This document shows, one piece after another, positions 11,503-21,996 of a stretch of DNA of 64,000 nucleotides. Within the stretch, counting starts at the first letter, position 1; each line of letters begins with the position of its first letter. Origin of the DNA: Symbiodinium microadriaticum (lineage: Eukaryota; Sar; Dinophyceae; Suessiales; Symbiodiniaceae); the NCBI GenBank assembly GCA_001939145.1, contig LSRX01000081.1:1063959-1127958 (forward strand), written 5' to 3'. A model generated the notes under the pieces. It ran no database searches. It saw only the letters and a program-made list of their open reading frames with translations, and was not told the DNA's origin. The position numbers and the translations under genes are program-made.

Positions 11503-11799
11503 CGATGATGGCGAAGGCGATGACGATGACGGTGGTGGTGGTGGTGCTGGTGGTGNNNNNNNNNNNNNNNNNNNNNTGGTGATGGTGGTGGTGGTGGTGG
11601 TGGTGCTGGTGGTGGTGCTGGTGCTGGTGCTGGTGGTGGTGGTGATGCTGATGATAGTGATGATAACGATGGTCCTGGTGGTGATGATCATGGCGATAAA
11701 CATGATGATCATGATCATCATGATCATCATCATCGTCATCATCATCATCACCATGCTGCTGCTGACGATGGTAAGAACGGTGATGGTATGATGATGATG

Positions 11800-11855
<56 letters not shown>

Positions 11856-11905
11856 GATGATGATGGTAACGATGATGATGATGATGATGATGATGCCGTT
11901 GTTGT
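11444..11905. repeat. GAT/GGT trinucleotide array with a 21-N gap
   Basis: Long imperfect (GAT)n, (GGT)n and (CAT)n runs, interrupted by Ns at 11,556-11,576. All frames are open over hundreds of bases because the unit is three nucleotides, giving low-complexity His/Asp/Met/Ser-rich translations that I do not regard as genes. The N run probably marks a collapsed part of the array. Confidence 0.9.
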
Positions 11906-12600
11906 CTTTGCTGATGATGATGCTGATGGCGATGCTGGAGATGTTGATGATAGGCGATACCTACGAGTGCGACCATCCTGACCAGAATGTGAACTGTGAT
12001 TTTCCTTGGTCTTAGTCCTCTGACTGTCTGTAACCCCACTTTCGACTAATGAGTCGCTAATGCTCCGAAAACCCAAAAACCAAAGCAGTCATAAGTAGGG
12101 CTCTAAGTGAACTCAGACTGAAAACTGATGATTACGGTGCGGCCCTATGCCTGCTCAAGGCTGCCGTCGCACTGGCGGCCCATCCCTGCATAGCTTCGGA
12201 GGTTCGGGCTTCGGGCTCAGGATTCAGGATTGAAGATTTGGGGATTGGGGGCTTAAAAGCTAGGGATTTAGGACTTAAGCGTTCTAGGGGTTTGTGGGGT
12301 GTAGGGATAGTAGGAGACGAGCACTTAAAAGGGAACTTGGCAACTATCCAGCATCCTCGACCCTGAAACCTCAACTACCACGGCAAACCCTAGCCTGCAC
12401 CTGAAAGGCTGAATCGGAAACCCTACAAAGACAAGCCGCGTGAAAGCTCCAGAATTGGAGCTTTGGGGTTTAGGGTCCCTGTCCAGCTGAGGCTAATCCC
12501 AAACTCGAAACCACAAACCCTGAACCGCACAAACTAAACCTTCATTAGTGCCCTTAGACCCGCCGCATACACGCCCTTACACAAAACCCTGCCATCTCAC

Positions 12601-12656
12601 CTTCTGCGTGTTGCTCGATGCTGCGACGCCGATGTCGAAGTCCCCCTCCACAGGTC
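12601..12656 (-). CDS. Orphan exon, function unknown
   Basis: A 56-nt island between a clean CGCAG acceptor and an AAG/GTGAG donor. It is open in one frame as PVEGDFDIGVAASSNTQK, with phase 2 at its start. The composition is protein-like and the borders are canonical, but I do not recognise the peptide. It may be a downstream exon of the TSP1 gene on the far side of the mobile-element block, or a separate gene. Confidence 0.45.
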
Positions 12657-13860
12657 CTGCGAAGGGTCGCTTTTAGGAACCTTCACAGGGGCCTTCATAA
12701 GCAATAGGTTCAATAGGAGCGCTACCATAGTGCTTACACCGGTAGTCCGGTAGTTCCTACAAACATGCCATGAAACCCTCAAGAAATCTGCATCTCATGT
12801 CAACCCGGACACGATACCCCCGAATCATAGCCCCAAATTATCTAACCCCAATACCCTGTAACGGCACATGTTGGGGTCTGGGGTTGTCCTCTGCAGGTGG
12901 TACCCTGACTTTCTGGGGCCGAGGGTGCCAGGGATTCTTAGGCTGCCCTCAGCTGTCGATCCTGGTGCAGTCGCTCCAGTGGAGCCAATGGGAGTAGCGG
13001 CAATCCACCTAGGGCAGACACGAAAAAAGGCGCCTGAAAGACTTGAGTGGTTTCTAGGGGTCTGCTCATAAAATTAACAATGTGAGCCTGCGCCACAGAC
13101 ACAGACCTACGCAAAGCAACGTGCAAACCCGGCTCCAAACTAGGGATCAAGTTTTTTTAAACGCCCCTTTATGCTCGCCACGGGTAGCTAGCTGAAAGCC
13201 TCTGTTGAGCCCGGCTTTTCGGCCGCAAAGGATGCAACAGTACGGGAGGGCACGCGGGTGACAGGAACTAACTTCCAAACGTATTATCCGCTTGCCAAGT
13301 TTAAAGTTTAAGGTTTAGGCAAGGGCGGAGACATAAACCTGAAACCGTCTGGGACCACTTGGGCTAGGCTAAACATTAAACATGGCTAAACGTTTCGTTT
13401 CACAGGGAAAAAGCTTCTACTACGGTGTCGTTTATTGCTACCGCTACCATCACTACCTACTTCTGGTGCCTCCGGAAGAAGGTTTCGAAATGCACCGCCT
13501 CGTCTCACCGTGGGATTTGGGTTCCGGGCTGAGCATTTGGAGTGCAACCTGCTTCAACCGGATTGTATCTCTCGAGCCATGCACTATGAACAGCAGGTCA
13601 CAATATCCATAGCTACAGCAGAAGCAGCTACAGCAAGAACAACAATCAACTTACCACAACGGCGACAACAAAGCAGCATCAAGTTTGTTATGGTTCTATG
13701 TTCGAACTGCTGACCGACTAGAGCCGAAACCCGCGGCTCAGGCTGCCGCGGACATGACTCCGCAGCTGATGTGCACATTGCACGGCCTTTGCAAACCCGA
13801 GAATTCTGGGTGCTGTGCGAATTTAGCATAGCATAATATGAAAGCCTGAAGCCCGAAGAC
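12657..13860. other. No recognised gene
   Basis: Mixed sequence with few telomere-type repeats. Frames of 60-90 codons exist on both strands (for example at 12,938-13,150 and 13,382-13,713). None gives a recognisable motif or splice-consistent partner. Confidence 0.4.
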
Positions 13861-16142
13861 CCTAACCCCGAAATGCGACCCTAAACCCTAAACCTAAGCC
13901 CTAAGCCCCCGAACCCCGAAAAAGTATCGGAGTTGATCACATATCTTAGCATTGCGGCCTGGGGATCACCTACAACCCAAACCTCTCAACTCCCAAGTAT
14001 GCTCAAGGGGCCAGGGACTTTGTAACTTCGTAAGCAAGGTTACGGTAAGTAATGGTGGCAATATAATAAATCTAAGGCCTTACTTACAACCTCACCTCCT
14101 AATCCTCCCAACCCCTAAACCCTGAAGCCTGACCTAAACCCTACTCAGCCCTAAACCCTACTAACCCGAAAAAACCTTTGCTCCCTCTCTACGCTGAGTG
14201 CTCGAAACAAAGCCGGAGTCCCTGAAATACCTTCAGCTCTTCTGAGCCCAAAATCCACCAAGAGAAAACAAAAAACATATGTGTGTGTACATATATCTAT
14301 GTATGTGTATGTATGCATGTATGAGTGCCGGTGGCGGAGAACCACATTCAAGCCGGTTCTTGGCATCGCAAAATCTGGATGCTGACCAAGAAATACCGGC
14401 CAATATCACCAGTTGTTCATAAGATGCAGCTGGATAACTCCAAAGTGCCGCACCCAGTTATTGGTTGTCTTAAACACCTATTCGTTTTCAGCAGTTACGT
14501 TGAAACTTGCTGCAGGTAGTCTTACCAATGGCAACAGCAACTGTGGAGGCCACCCCTTCCTGACCCCAAACCATGCCTAGTTTTCGGGACCCAAAACAGA
14601 GGAGACGTTCTAGCTCAATGGGAAGCATGCCATGCATACTCCTTCGGTTTTGACTTTGGCTTTGGCCTTCTCTTTTGGCGGCATGGCACCTCAAAGAAAT
14701 CATGACAGAACACGACTACTCTGCACTACAACATTAAGCGCCCGACGAAAGCTCTTGCAGGTGCTCTCATCAAGGCTTTTTACGGAGCTGAGTGGCTGCC
14801 AAGGCCATTCACAACCATCCCCCCCTCACTCACTCACACGCCTGATACACTACCGCACTTTTAATCGGAAGCTGAAATTCCAAAAACGCGACTGCAAAAC
14901 TGGAACGTGCAGATCGTAACGTGCTACATGCCCTTCAATGAAAGTGCATCCGGCAAGGATCTTGAACTTCCACACTGGACGGCAGCGCGCACGTTATGTT
15001 TGCACTGTGGCCTTCGCTGATTCGCTCCCTCCGCACTCCAACCACGCATCTCCGGCAGTCTTCCGCAAACATGCTCGAAACCACACCGGAAAACGTCTGA
15101 TGCTTTCACTTTTTCACTTCCGTTTAGAAGCCTCGGAACCCCCAAAAGTATCTTGATCTCATTGATTGTAAGCAGCACAGCAGCAGAATCTGCTTGACAG
15201 GGCAGCTACGACACTTTATCGTGGTTGCCGCCACTACGGCCTTCAGCGTTCACTGCACTCCCGCCCATCGGCTAAATACAGTACGGGCATGTGCATCAGA
15301 GCGTGAAAGCATTAGCAGCAGAAAACTTATCAAGAGCATTACAAAAGAGGGCGGCGAGCATCATGCGCATCAGAGGTGAGACAAGGGAGCGTGTTCCAAG
15401 GTGAATATGGAGCATGCACGCTTGCTTGGAGCCTCCAGACGCAAACATCTGCGCAAGAGTTTTGGAGCACGATAGAGTCTTGGACGCGGCTTTTATGTGC
15501 GACTTTCAAATATCGAGATCCGTCCTTGGAGTTTAGAAGTACGATATTTCTGGCATCCGCGTAGTCGTCCAGTCGAAAGATTGCTCGGAGGGGGTGCGTG
15601 GAACCTCCCCAAGCCAGAACTTCATTATGCAAAGAGGTTTGACACTTGAGATCTGTGCCAAAGTTATCGTGTAGAGACCTCTGGCCCTCGCCATGCACGC
15701 GAGGGCCACAACAGCTCGGTCGCCAAGAATGGCGGCAAAGCATACTCATAGGTTTGCATATGCAGCACATTCTTCGTTGAGCATCGCCACCAGCAGCCGC
15801 ATCACCTCATGTCACGACATACTATGTGTGCACGTGCAGTCTGGCACAATGTGGTGTCGAGAAATGGCCCAAATGTTGGTCCCCGGCAAGTGCTTTCTGG
15901 CACCCTTGCTGTTGTCCTCTGGTAACCCCGACCTCAGACTAACCCCCATCTTGTCGAATAATGAGCAGGACCACACAGGAGGCAAGGTACGCATTGCGTG
16001 CAGTAGAAACGCTGCTTTGGAGCCCTGTGCAACCACTTCTTGAACACTTCGGCATGGTCTTGGTGGTTTAGGATAACAATGCAGACACGAAGCGGGCCGA
16101 GCCCCTGCCCAAACGAAGTGCTCAGTGCTGGGCCATTGTTCG

Positions 16143-16550
16143 CCTCTGCTTGCCTGCGCCAAAGCAGTTCGTACTGAATGCAGAGCCAAACCCCTAGAAT
16201 GCGCAAGAACGATTTTGATAGTCATGCGACGGCCGCAAAAACGAATTTGAGAGTCACGCGACGTCCTCAAGCGCACTTTTCGCGTCTGCTTGCCTGCGGC
16301 ATAGCAGTTCGTATTGAGCGCAAACCCAAACCCCGAAAATGCGCAAAAACGATTTTGATAGTCACATGCGACGGCCCCAAAAGCGATTTTGAGAGTCACG
16401 CGACGGCCTCAAGCGCATGTTTTTACCATTTTTCGCCTCTGCCTGCCTCAGGTACAGCAGTTCGTACTGAATGCAAACCCAGACCCCTCAAATGCACAAA
16501 AAACGCCCCAAAAACGATTTTGATAGTCGCGACGGCCTCAAGCGCATGTT
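16143..16550. repeat. Tandem repeat of ~140-155 bp, three copies
   Basis: Copies begin near 16,143, 16,282 and 16,436. Each contains CCTCTGCTTGCCTGCG-type, GCAGTTCGTACTGAATGC-type, AACGATTTTGATAGTC and GCGACGGCC blocks in that order. The last copy runs into a (CCCTCA)n microsatellite at about 16,548-16,612. A second direct repeat (CGCAACGTCCAAAGCTGAGC ... TCCGAATAATTCACCAGATC) occurs at about 16,617-16,668 and 16,802-16,856. Confidence 0.8.
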
Positions 16551-17412
16551 TCAGCCTCACCCTCACCCTCACCCGCACTCTCACCCTCACCCGCACCCTC
16601 ACCCTCCCCTCTGCCACGCAACGTCCAAAGCTGAGCTGAGTTCTGGTCCGAATAATTCACCAGATCACTCATCCTGTTAAAGACAAGGTTCAGGAAACTC
16701 CCAGCGCAACGTCCAGAAACTGAGCCGCTATCGGTAGGAGCGACGGGAATGTGTACAAAGGGCAGGAACCTCCACTCGGCGATAAGGCCATGAAACTTGC
16801 TACGCAACGTCCAAAGCTGAGCTGAGTATATACTGGTCCGAATAATTCACCAGATCTAGAGACGAGGGTCAGGAAACTTCCAGCGCAACGTCCAGAAGCT
16901 GGGATGCCCACCCACTCAATCGGAGAGAACGAGGAGGTGTCTACGAAGGGCAAGCGACAAGGCTCATGAGTTTTAACAACTGCTTTGACTGCGGCAGAGT
17001 TAAAGTTCGAAAAAATTGGTCTATGAAGTTGCTGACACGTTTAGGCCCAGGCTGTGCATATCTCTGTGTTTGCTACATGTTCCATGCAAGCTTGCAGCGA
17101 TTCCAGAAACGAACGTGAAGCTACCAGCCACTGCGAGGCCTACGCCAGGGATAGTGCGCGATAGTGCTTGCTTCGTGCCCTTGGAGCCGCAAGAAAAGGT
17201 CGGGTTTTTGCATTTAGGGCCCTTTCGCACAAACATTTGCGGATGCTGCTTGCGTCGTGGACTCTGACAGATGCTAGGTTTCAGAGGACGTCTGATATTT
17301 TGATTTTGGAGTGTCTCGTGCAAATGGAAGCGAGAAAGCTGCTCTTTTCCGAATTGAGCAGGTGCGGTTTCCGTCCTCCAAATTGCAGCACCGACTTACG
17401 CACAGCACACTG

Positions 17413-18503
17413 TCAATCAAGCTGACCCCCGTGGCCGAAAATGTCTTCATCACCTACAAGCTCCTCGAGCCCCTGCAAACGAAGATCTTCTGCTGCAGTC
17501 ACCCATTCTGCATGCCGTTGGATGGCATGGCGATGCTCCCGGTCCAGGCGTGGCCAGAAAGATTCCCAGGCGTGATTGGTTGCATACACTCGCGGGGTAC
17601 CTGCCGGAATCATTCCATCCACATGTCGACAGCGGATGCTGCGATCATGCTCCAAATCCACGAGGCCCTTGCAAAGGTCAACATCTATCTCTGCAAAACA
17701 GGCTTCGTCCCAGAGCAAGCCTTCACTATTGAGGAGGATGAGACCTTTGATTTGATCTCGGCTGGAAATGAAATGGTGGTGGCCGCACATGGAGGCAAGT
17801 GCAGCGGCGATCTCACCGCGACCGCTCAAAATCAAAGCTTTGGACTTGTGGGTCGTCGAAACCCATTCCTGCACTGCCGACGGCACACGGAAATACGCTA
17901 CAGAGTACTTCGGCGCACCCTGAAGTGTTCTGCCGGTCTGTGTGGGATGCCAAACCTTGTTGGTTTTACTCACCAGACTCACAATGCACCGCTGCTCACC
18001 AAGGTAATTCCAAAGGGTATCATCACCCTCCATTTTCTTCCTTTGGCGACGGCCCGTAGCTGAGGCTCTGATCGTTCTCGTGCGACGCTTCGAACAGATT
18101 CGTGCAGCACGCTGCAAAACCTTTACTTGGCAACGTCCACACAGCCAAACACTGGGGGCCTATACACAAACGGAAAGTATTGCCAATCATGCCGAATGTC
18201 AAGTTGAAGCTGAAGAAGCATTGGACACTTTGCCCGCAAACCACTCTTGGATTTTTTGTGCGCACCGGGGGACGTCATGTGCACGATAACGTGCTTGTGT
18301 CTTGCACGCATTTCGCCGCCGGGCATAAACTTGCGGTAGGGCTCGTCGACAACGATAAGCGCCTTGAGGGCAGCATCCTGACCATGCAACCGGAAGTATT
18401 TCAGAAGCAACTCCCCCAGGTCTTTCTTGGAGATGTCTTCGGGAATGAGCCGGTGCTGGGACTTGCGGTCATCCAAAGTTGGCGGAAAACAACCTGCTTG
18501 CAA
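17413..18503 (-). pseudogene. Decayed Rep-like protein: HUH-type N-terminus plus SF3-type helicase
   Basis: Two frames in order. The N-terminal part (18,503-18,123) carries KALIVVDEPYRKFMPGGEM and the His-x-His motif HKHVIVH typical of HUH nicking domains. The C-terminal part (18,117-17,413) carries APKYSVAYFRVPSAVQEW, a helicase segment KALILSG, a Walker B-like LLWDEA, then GMIPAGTPRVYATNHAWESF, whose ATN matches the SF3 motif C position. The frame changes between the parts. The expected Walker A Gly-Lys-Thr/Ser is missing (ILSGRGEIAAALA) and no YxxK nicking motif is visible, so it should be inactive. Such Rep-like genes resemble those of single-stranded circular DNA replicons. It is on the same strand as the transposase remnant 1.2 kb upstream. 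Confidence 0.72.
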
Positions 18504-19138
18504 ATAGGGAACAAGTATGGAAGACTTGCAAAGATACTTTGAAAAAGTAGTCAGTTTCTCTATTTAGAGCAGGCACGTGGACAGGACCAGGTGAACAGAG
18601 CTACAAGTCCGCAGCGTCTCGGTGATGCAGGCTCCGCGCCCGACGAGCTGGAGCCGCAAGCCTCTGCAAGCTCTGCCTCTTCAGCCTCAGCTTCGCTGGA
18701 ACTGGAGCTGTCAGAACTATCTGACATGGCAGACGAGCAGCGCTTGAAGCCGGAATTCTTGCGGACAGATGTGTCAAACTCTTCATTTTGAATCCTGCCG
18801 CTTGCCGGTTGTTTCGAGGTACAGGACTCCAGTTTGGAGAAGATTTAAAATGACTGGAATTCAGAGTTTCATGTCTTGCTGCCGTCTGGAAGCCTAGCCG
18901 TCTGAAGACAGCTATCGTGAGCCACAGAGAGCACAAAGCAGCAGACACACGCACGCGCTAGAGACAGAGACGGACACACACACACACACACCTGCACATA
19001 GACATGCAACGTAGTTGGCATCCCCGCACTCAGAAGCTTGAAAGAATCTTCGGGCGCATATTGCTCTGATGTTTGAACACAAACTGTGGGACTGTAACTT
19101 TTGCGTGTAGCTGCCACGCACAAATTACAGTACAAGCG

Positions 19139-19416
19139 GCGAACACAGTTGCGCCACTCCTAGGCACTTGACGGTACTTCCCCGAAAGGCTTTACAAAGA
19201 GCACTTCTGCGTTTGCACGTGACGGAACACAGCTCGCGCCAGTCCTAGGCACTTTACTGTACTGTAGACTGTAAAGCGTTGCGAGGCACTTCTGCGTCGC
19301 AGATGCTGCACCCGACGCAGCTTAAGCCACTTAGATCCAGGGAGTTTACTTGCAGTTGCTGCACCCGCACACAGCTCGCGCCACTCCGACGCACTTTACT
19401 GTACTGTAGTGTAGAG
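19139..19416. repeat. Short degenerate tandem repeat
   Basis: Three copies of ACACAGCTCGCGCCACTCC ... GCACTTTACTGTACTGTAG at about 19,143-19,175, 19,227-19,276 and 19,370-19,416, spaced 85 and about 145 bp apart. It lies between the Rep-like and transposase remnants and may be terminal or intergenic sequence of one of them. A short (AC)n run is at about 18,974-18,992. Confidence 0.6.
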
Positions 19417-19679
19417 CCTTCACCGAGGGCACTTGCCGCACCGTCCGCAGTGCACACTCCAACTCACTCTGCTTGCTGCTCGCGCGCCAATTCCTGGCAC
19501 CAAGCTGGTGCTAACATTCCCCCCAGTACACACCGCTCGCCTCCTCGGCACGGAGCTCCGTAAGGTCTTCCGTGGACAGCTGTCGAGCCACCTCATCCGT
19601 GACACACGCATGCAGCATGCAGAACCTCCATCACAGAGCGACGCCGTGACCCGTGCAGCATGCATACCAGCATCATACT

Positions 19680-21720
19680 GCTTATGCGCCGCAACACGCA
19701 CGAACCGTTTTTTCAAAGGTGAAACCCGTGCTTCCGGCGGACTGCTCCAACCTGCGCACTGCTTGCCCCCGGTAATAACTCACCGGCGGTGGGCAGCACA
19801 GAGGGACTTTCGATTTTGGACAAAAGTGGATCCACGCCAGAACTTCTACTTTTGTCCTTGCCGGGAAAAGAACCACTGCCGCGCTCCTTGTCGGAGTTCT
19901 CGCTGGAACTTGCGGCGGAGTGTCCAGGCCGAGTTCCTGACACAAACTTTCAGATATGGCTTCTTGGCTTCCAAGAAAGCCAGTAGATGCAAACGCTGCC
20001 CTCCAGCAGAAACCAAGCAAAACATCTTGGACGGCGCTGAAAATTAGGCGGAGCCGCTGCTCCTGCTGCGGCGACGTCGACTTCACTTGTTGAACAAAGC
20101 GACGTCTGCAGGTTGCAGCCACTTCGTCTTTTTGGCTGGAACCAGGACCAATCTCAACGAGTGGCGCCGCGCATGAGCTATCAGTGAATAGTCCAGATGG
20201 GACGGGTTCATGAGGACAAGCAATGTACGCTTCTCCACAACACCGCCCAAACTACGCGCAAGCAAGCTGAGAAACCGCTTGATGAGACCGGTATTGGTCC
20301 AGGCACCCTTCTCTCTCCAAATGTGGAGATTGTTGGGAAGGGACGGACGCCATGTCCGAAGTGTGCGCACGCTGAGCTGATGCTCATTCCCCAAGAGCAC
20401 TTGAGGCAGCAAGATCCCTTGCAGCGCGCTCTCCTGACACATGGAGGCCAGCAGGACCTTCGTTCTCCGAGGGTGGCACGGTCTAGCGCGCAGCGCCCTT
20501 TCATTTGTGTGACCTCATCACAGTCCCCCAGTCAGTGTCCTGCAGGATGCCGAACCATCGAAGTTTCGTCCATGTTGACCAACAACTGTGGCTTTGGCGA
20601 CTCTTTCCAGGCCTCGTTCATGAACTGAAAGAGAACTGTCGCCTCTGCAAGGAAATCGATTCACCTAGATGAAACTGACAGTGAGCAAGAAACCAGAAAA
20701 GTTCTTGCTCCGTATGCCGCATGCCCAAAGACGGTCTCTTCGACATCTACGCTGTGTGTCTATGCTTGTGTCAAGAGTACAAGCGCACAGGGTCTATGAT
20801 TTTACAAAATCCTACCCCTACCAGCTGCGCAAGAATGCTTGAAGCCGCTTGCCTTCTACGCTCCTCAACACCAACCACATTCTCAGCTCGAAGACGTCCA
20901 TATCGTGCTCCCCAGCGACGACGAAAACTGGCCAGAAACTTTCGCTGCTTCCGCGCCGGCCCAGAAATCTGACCAAGAAGGCGGCTTCGAACCTTACGCG
21001 GCACATGTTTGGTACACAGGCCAGGGCGTTTTGCACCAGCAAATGTCGGGACGGAGCTACACCATGATCACGGTTTTGCGTTTCCACCCAAGCAGCCAAG
21101 CGATGCTCCAAAGACATAATTTGCAGCAGCGAGCACGGCAGCTGCACTGAGGAGTTTCAGCGGCTCGAGCTCGAGATCCACCAAGACGTCCGAAGGCGCG
21201 CGAATGTAACCCCACTCCACGGCGGCTATGACATCATCCCATCCAGTGCAATGAGCCCGATCGTTCTTGCATCCATTTCCCAGGACGAAGTCAGCGGCCA
21301 GCTCCACCACATAATTGCTCAAGATGTAGACAAGCAGGCAAACCAAACTGTCTGGAGCACACCTCTGTCGCACCGGTCCAACCTGACTGCCACGGTCACG
21401 TGCTGCGGCTTCTTGCTCTTGCAGCGCTTGGTCAGAAGACGAATCTGACGCGAGAGCTCTTTCAGCTCACCTGGCGTGCTAGTTCTTGGCATCTCTCCTC
21501 GCAGAACGTCACTCCTTGAGCCTGAGGCGGCATATTACTGAGAACCAACCGCAAACCCTCCCAGTCCACCTTGACCGGACGGCTTTTCTGCTTCAAAACC
21601 GTCTTTTCCTTCTTTCTTGTGTCCTTGACGGCCTTCTTGGCGTCTTGGCGAGCTTTTTTTAAGGGCTTGAGCTGCTCTTGCAGCACCTGCTGGCGTGCCA
21701 AGTCTTGCCAACAGGGCATA
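19680..21720 (-). pseudogene. Decayed DDE-superfamily transposase
   Basis: Parts in order: a Lys-rich helical N-terminus (21,719-21,462); a segment at 21,373-21,068 with SNYVVELAADFVLGNG; a DNA-binding-like part at 21,147-20,771 with LAAWVETQNRDHGVAPSRH and FRRRWGARYGRLRAE; LVNMDETSMVRHP with the first catalytic Asp near 20,569; then LLPQVLLGNEHQLSVRTL, LHIWREKGAWTNTGLIKRFL and VLVPAKKTKWLQPADVALF (20,442-20,083). The family normally has an Asp where VLMNPSHLD has Met. The frame changes several times and a stop follows VALFNK. Length and order fit a nearly full-length but dead element of the type common in dinoflagellate genomes. Confidence 0.75.
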
Positions 21721-21803
21721 GAAACTTAGGCCTGTTTTGGGACCCAAAATCCAGTCAAAATCCATGCCTTTCAAACTGGGCCTCCACAGTATGTCAGTCA
21801 TTC

Positions 21804-21823
21804 AGTATGTATGTATGTATGTA

Positions 21824-21862
<39 letters not shown>

Positions 21863-21882
21863 ATGTATGTATGTATGTACGT
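21804..21882. repeat. (TGTA)n/(TGTC)n microsatellite
   Basis: TATG runs flank a TGTC run of about ten units. It marks the right edge of the mobile-element block, just before telomere-type repeats resume at 22,065. Confidence 0.95.
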
Positions 21883-21996
21883 ATCACCAAAAGCAACCTG
21901 AACCACCCGAAATCTGACCCCAAGCCTAGAACTCCAACTCTTCGCCCCCAAAACCCCCGAAGAACCAACCATGCTCAGACTTCGCCGGGCGGCCGC

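Larger units (their letters stand above)
13920..21800. mobile_element. Mobile-element-rich block almost free of telomere-type repeats
   Basis: From about 14.17 to 21.8 kb the telomere-type clusters that occur every few hundred bases elsewhere are absent. The block contains a decayed Rep-like gene, a decayed DDE transposase, and three families of local tandem repeats. The contrast suggests an inserted or differently evolving segment. Sequence at 14.2-16.1 kb inside it has open frames on both strands but nothing I recognise. Confidence 0.55.

Noticed and set aside
11414..12076. Open frames of about 190-220 codons rich in His, Ser or Met
   Set aside because: They are translations of a GAT/GGT/CAT trinucleotide array and cross an N run.
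17311..18063. Plus-strand 250-codon frame
   Set aside because: Antisense shadow of the Rep-like helicase remnant.
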